DNA of 64,000 bases, taken from NCBI RefSeq assembly GCF_002843305.1, contig NZ_PGSG01000087.1, positions 1-64,000 of the forward strand, written 5' to 3'. The stretch's first letter is position 1, and each line of letters starts with the position of its first letter. Origin of the DNA: Streptomyces barkulensis. Its GTDB lineage: Bacteria; Actinomycetota; Actinomycetes; Streptomycetales; Streptomycetaceae. Shown in pieces: positions 52,865 to 61,015 of this stretch. Made by a program: the position numbers and the translations under genes. Under the pieces are notes generated by a model that was not told the origin of the DNA, did not search any database, and saw nothing but the letters and a program-made list of their open reading frames with translations.

Positions 52865-53868
52865 CCGCCGTCCAACTGCTGATCGGCCTGCTGACCCTGG
52901 TCGCCAACGCCTTCTTCGTGGGCGCGGAGTTCGCGATGATCTCGGTGCGCCGCAGCCAGGTCGAACCGCTCGCCGAACGCGGCGAGAAGCGGGCGCGCGG
53001 TGTGGTGTGGGGTCTGGAGCACGTGTCGGCCCTGATGGCCACCGCCCAGCTGGGCATCACCTTGTGCACCCTGGTGCTGGGCGTGGTCGCCGAGCCCGCG
53101 ATCGCGCATCTGCTGGAGCCGGTGTTCCAGCTCGCCGGCGTGCCGGAGGGCCTGGTCCATCCGATCGCCTTCGTGATCGCGCTGGCGGTGGCGACGTATC
53201 TGCACATGCTGCTGGGCGAGATGGTGCCGAAGAACATCGCGCTGGCGGCGCCCGAGCGCGCGGCGTTGCTGCTGGGACCGCCGCTGGTCGCCCTCACCCG
53301 GGCCCTGCGGCCGGTGATCTTCGGTGTCAACGCCCTGGCCAACGGTCTGCTGAAGCTGCTGCGGGTGGAGCCCAAGGACGAGGTCTCGGCGACCTACTCC
53401 GACGACGAGCTGGCCCGGCTGGTGGCCGACTCCAGCGAGGCCGGACTGCTGGACGAGCGCGCCACGGAGCGGCTGCGCGACGCGCTGGAACTGGGCCGGC
53501 GCCCGGTCGAGGACGTCGTACGGCCCACCGACCGCGTCGTCTTCGCCCCGTTCGGCGTCACTCCCGAGGGGCTGGAGCAGCTCTCCGCGCGCAGCGGGTT
53601 CTCCCGCTTCCCCGTGGTGGACGACCGGGGCAGGGCGCTGGGTTATCTGCACGTCAAGGACGCGCTCGACGCCGTGCACCGCGACGCGCCCTTCCCCGTC
53701 GCGGCGCTGCGGCCGATCGCCCGGGTGCGGGCGACGGCGCCGCTGGACGACGTGCTGGGCGCGATGCGCGGCAGCGCCACCCACCTGGCGGCGGTGATCG
53801 GCACGGACGGGCGCGCGGTCGGGCTGGTCACCATGGAGGACGTGCTGCGCGAACTGGTGGGCCGCTGA
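52861..53868 (+). CDS. Second CNNM/CBS membrane protein
   Basis: A 335-residue paralogue: FFVGAEFAMISVRRSQVEPL, LGEMVPKNIALAAPERA, then the CBS pair (DVVRPTDRVVFAPFGVTPEG, FPVVDDRGRALGYLHVKDAL). It lacks the CorC C-terminal domain. It is coupled to the previous gene by a 4-nt overlap, so both probably form a heteromeric ion transporter or regulator. Confidence 0.92.
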   Translation: MTAVQLLIGLLTLVANAFFVGAEFAMISVRRSQVEPLAERGEKRARGVVWGLEHVSALMATAQLGITLCTLVLGVVAEPAIAHLLEPVFQLAGVPEGLVHPIAFVIALAVATYLHMLLGEMVPKNIALAAPERAALLLGPPLVALTRALRPVIFGVNALANGLLKLLRVEPKDEVSATYSDDELARLVADSSEAGLLDERATERLRDALELGRRPVEDVVRPTDRVVFAPFGVTPEGLEQLSARSGFSRFPVVDDRGRALGYLHVKDALDAVHRDAPFPVAALRPIARVRATAPLDDVLGAMRGSATHLAAVIGTDGRAVGLVTMEDVLRELVGR

Positions 53869-53887
53869 CGGCGGGGCGGGGCGTCCC

Positions 53888-53921
53888 CGAGGAGACGTGC
53901 ACCGCGAGGAGACGTGCACCG
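53888..53921. repeat. Two tandem copies of a 17-bp repeat
   Basis: CGAGGAGACGTGCACCG twice, followed by a degenerate third copy, between the CBS gene and the SGNH gene. The units contain GAGGAGA and could mimic ribosome-binding sites. Confidence 0.85.
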
Positions 53922-53964
53922 GAGGAAGGCACGTACCAAGCGGTCGGTTATCATGGTCCGCGCC

Positions 53965-54816
53965 ATGGACAGTGCAACCGACTCGCCCGCCCCGCCCGCC
54001 ATCACCAGCTTCGTCGCCCTCGGGGACTCCTTCACCGAGGGCATGTCGGACCTGCTGCCGGACGGCAGTTACCGCGGCTGGGCGGATCTCCTCGCCGCCC
54101 GCCTCGCCGCCCGCACCGACGGCTTCCGCTACGCCAACCTGGCGGTGCGCGGCAAGCTGATCCGGCAGATCGCCGGGGAACAGGTGGACGTGGCCGCCGC
54201 CATGGGCGCGGATCTGGTGACACTGGTCGGCGGCCTCAACGACGTACTGCGTCCGAAGTGCGACATGGGCCGGGTGTGCGGCCTGCTGGAGGAGTCGGTC
54301 GCCAGGCTCGCCCCCGAATGCCGCCACCTGGTGCTGATGCGCAGTCCCGGGCGGCGCGGGCCGGTACTGGAGCGCTACCGGGCCCGCATGGAGCACCTCT
54401 TCGACTTCATCGACGATCTCGCCGAGCGGCACGGCGCCCTGGTGGTGGACCTGTACGGCTGCGACGCGCTGAGTGATCCCAGGATGTGGGACGACGACCG
54501 GCTGCACCTGACCGCCGAGGGACACGAGCGGGTGGCCGAGGCCGTCTGGCAGCGGCTGGGGCACGAGGCCGAGGCGGACTGGCACGCGGCCCTGCCGCCC
54601 GCCGTCCTGCCCGGCTGGTACGCACGCCGCGTCGCCGACCTGCGCTTCACCCGCCGCCATCTGCTCCCGTGGATCGGCCGGCGGCTGACCGGGCGCTCCT
54701 CGGGCGACGGGCTGACGCCCAAGCGGCCCGACCTGGCACCGCTGGACCCGGCCGTGGACCGGGGCCGGTACTCCGCACCCGACCTGGCGCCGCTGGCCTG
54801 CGAGGACACCCCGTAG
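53965..54816 (+). CDS. SGNH/GDSL-family hydrolase
   Basis: I prefer ATG 53965 (MDSATDSPAPPAITSFVALG); an ATG at 53953 is also in frame. TATCAT lies 10 nt before 53965 and there is no clear ribosome-binding site. Block I is GDSFTEGMSD (nucleophile Ser), block III-like GGLNDVLRP and block V DDRLHLTAEGH (Asp-x-x-His). Cytoplasmic, 283 residues, probable esterase/lipase of unknown substrate. Its stop codon lies inside the -10 region of purB. Confidence 0.88.
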   Translation: MDSATDSPAPPAITSFVALGDSFTEGMSDLLPDGSYRGWADLLAARLAARTDGFRYANLAVRGKLIRQIAGEQVDVAAAMGADLVTLVGGLNDVLRPKCDMGRVCGLLEESVARLAPECRHLVLMRSPGRRGPVLERYRARMEHLFDFIDDLAERHGALVVDLYGCDALSDPRMWDDDRLHLTAEGHERVAEAVWQRLGHEAEADWHAALPPAVLPGWYARRVADLRFTRRHLLPWIGRRLTGRSSGDGLTPKRPDLAPLDPAVDRGRYSAPDLAPLACEDTP

Positions 54817-54830
54817 AATCCCCGGGTGTG
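54814..54830 (+). promoter_or_regulatory. purB promoter overlapping the upstream stop codon
   Basis: TAGAAT (54814-54819) contains the TAG stop of the SGNH gene and lies 8 nt before the GTG of purB, with no ribosome-binding site: probable leaderless transcript. Confidence 0.55.
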
Positions 54831-56258
54831 ACTGACAAGCCGCGCATCCCGAACGTCCTCGCAGGCCGCTACGCCTCCGCGGAGCTGGCCCGACTGTGGT
54901 CCCCCGAACACAAGGTGGTACTGGAGCGGCGGCTGTGGCTCGCCGTGCTGCGGGCCCAGAAGGACCTGGGCGTCGAGGTGCCGGAGCAGGCCCTGGCCGA
55001 CTACGAGCGGGTGCTCCAGGATGTCGACCTGGCCTCGATCGCCGAGCGGGAGAAGGTCACGCGCCACGACGTGAAGGCGCGGATCGAGGAGTTCAACGCG
55101 CTGGCCGGGCACGAGCACGTGCACAAGGGCATGACCTCCCGGGACCTGACCGAGAACGTCGAGCAGCTCCAGATCCGGCTGTCGCTGGAGCTGGTGCGCG
55201 ACCGCGCGGTGGCCGCGCTGGCGCGGCTGGGCCGGCTGGCGGCCGAGCACGGCGAGCTGGTGATGGCGGGGCGCTCGCACAACGTCGCCGCGCAGGCCAC
55301 GACGCTGGGCAAGCGCTTCGCGACCGCCGCCGACGAACTGCTGGTGGCCCACGCGCGGCTGGAGGAACTGCTGGCACGCTACCCGCTGCGCGGCGTCAAG
55401 GGGCCGGTGGGCACCTCCCAGGACATGCTGGACCTGCTGGGCGGGGACGGGAGCAGGCTGGCCGAGCTGGAGGAGCGGATCGCCGCCCACCTCGGCTTCG
55501 GCCACACCCTCACCTCCGTCGGCCAGGTCTATCCGCGCTCACTGGACTACGAGGTGGTGACCGCTCTGGTCCAGCTGGCCGCCGCGCCCTCCTCGCTGGC
55601 CAAGACCATCCGGCTGATGGCCGGGCACGAGCTGGTGACCGAGGGCTTCAAGCCGGGTCAGGTCGGCTCCTCGGCGATGCCGCACAAGATGAACACCCGC
55701 TCCTGCGAGCGTGTGGGCGGTTTCGCCGTCATCCTGCGCGGCTACGCCTCGATGGTCGGCGAGCTCGCGGGCGACCAGTGGAACGAGGGCGACGTCTCCT
55801 GCTCGGTGGTGCGCCGTGTCGCGCTGCCGGACGCCTTCTTCGCCCTCGACGGACTGCTGGAGACCTTCCTGACGGTCCTGGACGAGTTCGGCGCGTTCCC
55901 CGCGGTCGTCGCCCGCGAGCTGGACCGTTACCTGCCGTTCCTGGCCACCACCAAGGTGCTGATGGGCGCGGTGCGGGCCGGGGTCGGCCGGGAGACGGCC
56001 CACGAGGCCATCAAGGAGCACGCGGTGGCCTCGGCGCTGGCGCTGCGCGAGGGGGCCGAGCGCAACGAGCTGCTGGACCGGCTGGCCGCGGACGAGCGCA
56101 TCCCGCTGGACCGGGAGCGGCTGGACGCCCTGCTGGCCGACCGGCTGTCCTTCACCGGCGCGGCCGGCGACCAGGTCGCCGCGGTGGTGGCCCGGATCGA
56201 GGAGATCGCGAAGCACCGTCCGGAGGCCGCCTCCTACACTCCGGGCGCGATCCTCTGA
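54828..56258 (+). CDS. purB: Adenylosuccinate lyase
   Basis: A 476-residue fumarase-superfamily enzyme of purine synthesis (adenylosuccinate and SAICAR cleavage). Signature GSSAMPHKMNTRSCERV, plus RSHNVAAQATTLGKRFA and TSRDLTENVEQLQI with the usual catalytic His/Ser regions. GTG start (MTDKPRIPNVLAGRYAS). The length fits the actinobacterial form. Confidence 0.96.
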   Translation: MTDKPRIPNVLAGRYASAELARLWSPEHKVVLERRLWLAVLRAQKDLGVEVPEQALADYERVLQDVDLASIAEREKVTRHDVKARIEEFNALAGHEHVHKGMTSRDLTENVEQLQIRLSLELVRDRAVAALARLGRLAAEHGELVMAGRSHNVAAQATTLGKRFATAADELLVAHARLEELLARYPLRGVKGPVGTSQDMLDLLGGDGSRLAELEERIAAHLGFGHTLTSVGQVYPRSLDYEVVTALVQLAAAPSSLAKTIRLMAGHELVTEGFKPGQVGSSAMPHKMNTRSCERVGGFAVILRGYASMVGELAGDQWNEGDVSCSVVRRVALPDAFFALDGLLETFLTVLDEFGAFPAVVARELDRYLPFLATTKVLMGAVRAGVGRETAHEAIKEHAVASALALREGAERNELLDRLAADERIPLDRERLDALLADRLSFTGAAGDQVAAVVARIEEIAKHRPEAASYTPGAIL

Positions 56259-56278
56259 CCGTCCCCCCGACTGCCTGA

Positions 56279-56311
56279 GGTCCTTCCGGGAAGGAGAGCC
56301 CCGGAAGGACC
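56279..56311 (+). terminator. Terminator hairpin after purB
   Basis: GGTCCTTCCGGG (56279-56290) pairs with CCCGGAAGGACC (56300-56311), 12 bp with a 9-nt loop. Confidence 0.75.
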
Positions 56312-56324
56312 GCCAGGGAGGGCC

Positions 56325-56942
56325 ATGACCAGGAGGACCACATCCGACCGGACCCCCGGCAGGGGTGCCTCCGGCGAGGAGGCGGGCGGCACCGGGATGA
56401 CCGGGGAGGAGATGGAGGCGTTGCGCGCCCGCACCGTCCCCGACGTCGTCGCCGAGGGGCTGCGGGTGCTGTTCTGCGGGATCAACCCGGGGCTGACGAC
56501 CGCCCGGCTGGGACACCACTTCGCCCACCCGGGCAACCGCTTCTGGCCGGTGCTGCACGCCTCCGGCTTCACCCCCCGGCGGCTGAGGCCGTCGGAGCAG
56601 CACGAACTGCTCTCGTACGGCCTGGGCATCACCAACATCTCGCCCCGCCCCACCGCCCGTGCCGACGAGCTGACGTCCGAGGAGTACCGCACGGGCGGGC
56701 GCGTGCTGGCCGAGAAGGTGGCCCGGCTGCGCCCGGAGTGGCTCGCGGTGGTCGGTGTGACCGCCTACCGGGCCGCCTTCGGGGACCGGAAGGCCCGCAC
56801 GGGCCCCCAGGAGGCGGCGATCGGCGGCACCCGGGTGTGGGTGCTGCCCAACCCCAGCGGGCTCAACGCCCACTGGACACTGGAGACGATGGCCGAGGAG
56901 TACGGCCGGCTGCGCGCCGCCGCGCTCGACGGCCCGTCCTGA
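56325..56942 (+). CDS. mug: G/U mismatch-specific DNA glycosylase
   Basis: A Mug/TDG-family uracil glycosylase: FCGINPGLTTARLGHHFAHP with the catalytic Asn, GNRFWPVLHASGFTPRRL, and VLPNPSGLNAHWT as the DNA-intercalating motif. Removes uracil or ethenocytosine opposite G. The ATG at 56325 has GGGAGGG; a later ATG (MTGEEMEAL) is also possible, the extra N-terminus is Gly-rich. Confidence 0.94.
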   Translation: MTRRTTSDRTPGRGASGEEAGGTGMTGEEMEALRARTVPDVVAEGLRVLFCGINPGLTTARLGHHFAHPGNRFWPVLHASGFTPRRLRPSEQHELLSYGLGITNISPRPTARADELTSEEYRTGGRVLAEKVARLRPEWLAVVGVTAYRAAFGDRKARTGPQEAAIGGTRVWVLPNPSGLNAHWTLETMAEEYGRLRAAALDGPS

Positions 56943-57060
56943 CGGCGGTCGGCCCGCCCTGTCAGCCGGCCCCTCCCGGGGCGCCTCACCCGGCTCTCGC
57001 TCACCGTGCGCTCACCGGATACGATCCGGCCACACATGCGCACTTCCCAGGAGGCGGACG

Positions 57061-58215
57061 TTGGGGCGGCTCACCGGCAGGGATCCCTCCCTGTTGCGCA
57101 GGATCAACTCCGCCGTCGTCCTGCGCGCGCTGCGCGCCGCCGACGGCCCACCGACGCTGTCCGATCTGGCCCAGGCCGCGGAGCTGTCCCGGCCGACGGT
57201 CGAGGGTGTGGTGGAGCAGCTGGTGGAGGCCGGCCTGGCGGCCGAGGCCGCCGTCGGGGCCGGTGACGTCCGGCGGCAGGGACGGCCCGCGCGCCGCTAC
57301 CGCTTCCGGGCCGAGGCCGGTCACCTGCTCGGCATCGAGATCGGCCCGCACCGGGTGGCCGCCGTCCTCTCCGACCTGTGCGGGCGGCGGCTGGGCACGG
57401 TCGGGCGCGCGGTCTCCGAACAGGCGACGGCCGACGAGCGGCTGGAACGGGCACGCGCGGTGGTCGCCGAACTGCTGCGCACCTGCGAGGTGCCGCGCAG
57501 CACCCTGCGCGCGGTGGGGGTGGGCAGCCCCGGGATCGTGGAGGCCGACGGCATGGTGCGGCTGTGCACGGCGCTGCCGGGCTGGACCGGTCTGCCGCTG
57601 GGCGAGCGGCTGCGGCGGTCGTTCCGCTGCCCGGTACTGGTGGAGAACGACGCCAACGCCGCCGCGCTGGCCGAGCACTGGAAGGGCGCGGCCGACGGGG
57701 TCGACGACATGGTGTTCGTCCTGGCCGGGCTGAGTCCGGGCGCCGGCTCGCTGATCGGCGGGCGGCTGCACCGCGGATTCGGCGGCGCGGCCGGGGAGAT
57801 CGGCGCACTGCACCTGCTGGGGCGGGAGGCCACTCCCGAGCACCTGCTGTCCACGACCGGCGAGCCGCTGCACCCGCTGGACGAGGCGGCGGTGGCACGG
57901 GTCTTCGCACTGGCGCGCGAGGGGGACGAGCGGGCGCGGCAGGCCGTCGAGCGGTTCATACGGCGCCTGGTGCACGACGTGGCCGCGCTGGTGCTGGCCC
58001 TGGACCCGGAACTGGTGGTCGTCGGCGGCTGGGCCACCGGACTGGACGGGGTGCTGGACCCGCTCCGCCGCGAGCTGGAGCGCTACTGCCTGCGGCCGCC
58101 GCGGGTCGCACTGTCCCTGCTGGGCGAGGAGGCCATCGCGACCGGCGCGCTGCGGCTGGCGCTCGACCACGTCGAGGAGGAGCTGTTCACCGTGGAGGGC
58201 GCCGTCGCCCGCTGA
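57061..58215 (+). CDS. ROK family regulator/sugar kinase
   Basis: TTG start with GGAGGCGG before it. The 384-residue protein combines an N-terminal winged helix (LSDLAQAAELSRPTVEGVVE) with a ROK domain: VGVGSPGIVEADG, VENDANAAALAEHW, and a C-terminal ATP-site-like end. The usual ROK zinc motif (CxCGxxGCxE) is absent, as in many regulators. Probably a sugar-responsive repressor; its target is not adjacent. Confidence 0.9.
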   Translation: MGRLTGRDPSLLRRINSAVVLRALRAADGPPTLSDLAQAAELSRPTVEGVVEQLVEAGLAAEAAVGAGDVRRQGRPARRYRFRAEAGHLLGIEIGPHRVAAVLSDLCGRRLGTVGRAVSEQATADERLERARAVVAELLRTCEVPRSTLRAVGVGSPGIVEADGMVRLCTALPGWTGLPLGERLRRSFRCPVLVENDANAAALAEHWKGAADGVDDMVFVLAGLSPGAGSLIGGRLHRGFGGAAGEIGALHLLGREATPEHLLSTTGEPLHPLDEAAVARVFALAREGDERARQAVERFIRRLVHDVAALVLALDPELVVVGGWATGLDGVLDPLRRELERYCLRPPRVALSLLGEEAIATGALRLALDHVEEELFTVEGAVAR

Positions 58216-58248
58216 CGTCCCGTCGCCGGCGGGCGCGCGGCGTGCGGT

Positions 58249-58992
58249 TCAGCCCGCCAGCAGCGGGACTCCGGCGGAGTCGCCGAAGGTGAGGCGGCAG
58301 GTGTCGGCCCGGTAGGTGGAGAGCGCGACCGCGGCGGTACCGCCCGCGGCGAGGTAGCGGGTGGTGACGACGAGGACGGGCGCGCCGGGCAGCCGGTCGA
58401 GCCGCCTGGCGTCCTCCGCCCGGGCGGAGCCGAGTTCCACGGCCCGTTCCTGGCCGCCCAGTTCGAGGCGGTTCAGTTCGCGGAGGACGGCACGGCCGCG
58501 GGCGGCTCCCGCCTCGGTCTCGATGCCGGACATTCCGGGTACCGATGCGGCCGGTACGTACAGCGTCTCGGTGGCGACCGCCTGACCGTGGGTCATGCGG
58601 ACGCGCTGAACGGCGTACACCGGCCGGCCGGTGTCCGTTCCGAGGATCCTGGCCACCGCGGCGGGCGGTACGGTCTCCTGGCAGTCCTCGGCCTGCCAGG
58701 CGTCCCCGGGGGCGCCGGGCCAGCTGTGCCGGGCGGGGTTCACGTCGACGCCGACGCGCGGCGGGGCGACGGTGGTGCCCACCCCCCGGCGGCGCTGAAG
58801 GCGTCCTTCCAGCTCCAGCTGCTCCAGGGCCTGACGGAGCGTGGCACGGGCGACACCGAAACGCGCGGCCAGGTCCCGCTCGTTCGGCAGGATCTCCCCC
58901 ACCGTGAACTCCGAGTCGAGCGCCTCCGACAGCACGGTCTTGAGGTGTCGGTACTTCGGTTCCGGCACCGTCTCCAGTCGCGTGGTCCCCAC
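58249..58992 (-). CDS. GntR/HutC family regulator (UTRA domain)
   Basis: 247 residues: N-terminal winged helix (LPNERDLAARFGVARATLRQ, the classic GntR recognition region) and a UTRA ligand domain (RPVYAVQRVRMTHGQAVATE, VALSTYRADTCRLTFGDS). Divergent from an SDR gene across a TTGGTCAAGACCAA site. Not DasR itself by sequence, though DNA sites look alike. GTG start with GGAGGCAAGG. Confidence 0.92.
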   Translation of the reverse strand: MGTTRLETVPEPKYRHLKTVLSEALDSEFTVGEILPNERDLAARFGVARATLRQALEQLELEGRLQRRRGVGTTVAPPRVGVDVNPARHSWPGAPGDAWQAEDCQETVPPAAVARILGTDTGRPVYAVQRVRMTHGQAVATETLYVPAASVPGMSGIETEAGAARGRAVLRELNRLELGGQERAVELGSARAEDARRLDRLPGAPVLVVTTRYLAAGGTAAVALSTYRADTCRLTFGDSAGVPLLAG

Positions 58993-59087
58993 CCTTGCCT
59001 CCGCAGTCGCCGTGTCCCGCCGGAATTTATGCGCGCTTCTTTTTTAAAGGTTGTTGCGTATGCCGACTTTAGGGAGCGGCGGCCCAC

Positions 59088-59101
59088 TTGGTCAAGACCA
59101 A
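59088..59101. promoter_or_regulatory. DasR-like inverted repeat between GntR and SDR genes
   Basis: TTGGTC-AA-GACCAA (59088-59101), 6-bp arms with a 2-nt centre, one base different from the DasR core TGGTCTAGACCA. It lies in the divergent promoter region, so it is probably the autoregulatory site of this GntR/HutC protein. Confidence 0.6.
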
Positions 59102-59168
59102 TCCGGCCCGCTAGCGTGCCGAAGCGGCAAGAGGACGACGACAGGGCGACACGAGGGCGAGGGCGGGC

Positions 59169-59918
59169 ATGGAGCAGCGGGTAACGGTCGTCACCGGCGG
59201 CAGCCGGGGCATCGGGGCGGCGGTCGCCCGGCGGCTGGCACGGGCCGGGCACCGCGTCGCGGTCGGCTACCAGCACTCCCGCGAGGCGGCCGAGGAGACG
59301 GCGCGGGCGGTACGCGCCGAGGGCGCCGAGGCGGTCGCCGTGCGGCTGGACACCAGGGTGGAGAGCGAGGTCGACGCGCTCTTCGAGGAGGCGGCCGGAG
59401 AGCTGGGCACGGTCACGGGCGCGGTTCTGAACGCCGGGATCACCGGCCCGCTGGGCCGGTTCACCGAGACCTCCACCGAGGTGATGCGCCGGGTGGTGGA
59501 CGTCAACGTCATGGGCACGCTGCTGTGCGCACGGCGCGCGGCCCTGGCGATGTCCACGCGGCACGGCGGCCCTGGCGGCTCGATCGTCACCGTCTCCTCG
59601 TGCGCGGCCACGCTCGGCAGCCCCGGCGAGTACGTCCACTACGCCGCGGCCAAGGCGGCGCTGGACGCCATGACGGTCGGGCTCTCCAAGGAGCTGGGGC
59701 CCGACGGTGTGCGGGTGAACTCCGTACAGCCCGGGGCGATCCTCACCGACATGCACGCCACGATGGGCGATCCGCAGCGGCCCTGGCGCAAGGCCGAGGT
59801 GATCCCGATGGGCCGCCCCGGGGAGCCGGAGGAGGTGGCGGGCGCGGTCGCCTGGCTGATGTCCCCGGAGGCGTCCTACACGACCGGGGCCGTGCTGCGG
59901 GTGAGCGGCGGGCTGTAG
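59169..59918 (+). CDS. Short-chain dehydrogenase (FabG-like)
   Basis: A 249-residue Rossmann reductase: TGGSRGIGAAVARRLA cofactor loop, NAGITG, and the catalytic Ser...YVHYAAAKAALDAM. It matches 3-oxoacyl-ACP-reductase-like SDRs; the fatty-acid fabG is probably elsewhere, so a specialised ketoreductase is likely. Divergent from the GntR gene and ends at a palindromic terminator. Confidence 0.9.
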   Translation: MEQRVTVVTGGSRGIGAAVARRLARAGHRVAVGYQHSREAAEETARAVRAEGAEAVAVRLDTRVESEVDALFEEAAGELGTVTGAVLNAGITGPLGRFTETSTEVMRRVVDVNVMGTLLCARRAALAMSTRHGGPGGSIVTVSSCAATLGSPGEYVHYAAAKAALDAMTVGLSKELGPDGVRVNSVQPGAILTDMHATMGDPQRPWRKAEVIPMGRPGEPEEVAGAVAWLMSPEASYTTGAVLRVSGGL

Positions 59919-59923
59919 ACGCG

Positions 59924-59953
59924 CCGGTACGGGCTCCGCGGAGCCCGTACCGG
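59924..59953. terminator. 30-bp perfect palindrome between convergent genes
   Basis: CCGGTACGGGCTCCG followed by its exact complement; begins 5 nt after the SDR stop and also lies after the EamA gene. Confidence 0.88.
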
Positions 59954-59961
59954 TGAGGGGT

Positions 59962-59999
59962 GGTCAGGTGCCGGGGCGCGGGTCAGGTGCCGGGGCGCG
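59962..59999. repeat. 19-bp tandem duplication at the EamA gene end
   Basis: GGTCAGGTGCCGGGGCGCG twice. The first copy holds the stop codon of the EamA gene; the second lies within its C-terminus. The frame shifts by one between copies. Confidence 0.9.
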
Positions 60000-60968
60000 G
60001 GGCGGCGGCCCGCTCCGGCGCGGGTACGCCGCCCTCCGGTGCCCCGTCCTCCCCTGCGCCCCGGACGCGGCCGGACGGCGGCGCCGGGTGCCCGCGCCCA
60101 GCACCACGCCCGCCCCGACCAGCAGGCTGCCGCCCGCCTGCGCCCAGCCGTAGGAGCCGGTGGCCACCAGCGGGGCGGTCAGCGCCGCGCTGACCGGGAT
60201 GAGCCCGCAGAAGAGCGTGGCCCGCTCCGCGCCGATGCGGCGGACGGCGGCGTACCAGCAGACGAAACCGATCACCGTGACGACGACCGCCTGCCACAGC
60301 AGTGCCACCGCCTCGGCCTGGTCCGGCATCCGCAGCCAGGCCCGGCCGTCGAGCACCGCGCCCAGCAGCGCGGCCTCCACCGCCGCCAGGGCGCAGGCGG
60401 CCGTGGACAGCAGACGGGCGCCCAGCGGTCGCACCAGGGGGACGGCGATCACCGCGAACCCCACCTCGCCCGCCAGCGCGGCGGCCGACCACAGCAGTCC
60501 GGCGGCGTCGGTGCGTCCCCACCCCTGCACGGCCATGGCCCCGGCCGCCACCAGCAGCGCCCCGTACACCACCGCACGCGCGGGCCGGCGGCCCTCCAGG
60601 GCGGGGACGACCACGGCCACGACGACCGGCGCGCAGCCGACCAGCACGCCGGGCACCGCCGGTTCGGCGGTCCGCTCCGCGGCCAGTACGGCGAGGTTGA
60701 AGCCGACCATGCCCACGGCGGCGAGCAGGGCGAGGCGCGCCCACTGACGGGCGGTCAGCAGCCGCAGGGGCGCGAGCGCCCCGCGCCCGAGCAAGGGCAG
60801 GAGCAGCAGGCACGCCAGGCCGTAGCGCAGGGTCTGGCCGCCGGCGTGGGGGTAGTCGCCGAGCACGCTGTTGGCGGTGAAGGAGGCGCCGACCAGGCAG
60901 CAGGCGACGGCGGCGAGCAGGGCGCCGCGGCGGTGCTCGGCCCGGGAGGGGCCAAAGGAGGAGGTCAT
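59964..60968 (-). CDS. EamA/DMT family transporter
   Basis: A 334-residue protein with ten hydrophobic segments and the two EamA repeats (VGASFTANSVLGDYPHAGGQ, GFVCWYAAVRRIGAERATLF), the usual size of drug/metabolite exporters. The last 35 residues are charged and Pro-rich. Minus-strand TAACGT lies 7 nt before the ATG and there is no ribosome-binding site, so the transcript is probably leaderless. Divergent from the MocR-type regulator, its probable controller. Confidence 0.9.
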   Translation of the reverse strand: MTSSFGPSRAEHRRGALLAAVACCLVGASFTANSVLGDYPHAGGQTLRYGLACLLLLPLLGRGALAPLRLLTARQWARLALLAAVGMVGFNLAVLAAERTAEPAVPGVLVGCAPVVVAVVVPALEGRRPARAVVYGALLVAAGAMAVQGWGRTDAAGLLWSAAALAGEVGFAVIAVPLVRPLGARLLSTAACALAAVEAALLGAVLDGRAWLRMPDQAEAVALLWQAVVVTVIGFVCWYAAVRRIGAERATLFCGLIPVSAALTAPLVATGSYGWAQAGGSLLVGAGVVLGAGTRRRRPAASGAQGRTGHRRAAYPRRSGPPPRAPAPDPRPGT

Positions 60969-61015
60969 GGGGCCGACGTTAGGAAGGAGCGCGGACCGGT
61001 TTAAGGTCCACTTCC
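60969..61015. promoter_or_regulatory. 47-nt divergent promoter region, both genes leaderless
   Basis: On the plus strand TAAGGT (61002-61007) ends 8 nt before the ATG; on the minus strand TAACGT (60981-60976) ends 7 nt before the other ATG. Between them lies GGACC-7nt-GGTCC (60993-61009), a likely operator. Neither gene has a ribosome-binding site. Confidence 0.6.

Noticed and set aside
58249..58992. DasR itself
   Set aside because: It is a GntR/HutC protein, but its N-terminal and UTRA sequences differ clearly from DasR as remembered; only the DNA site looks similar.
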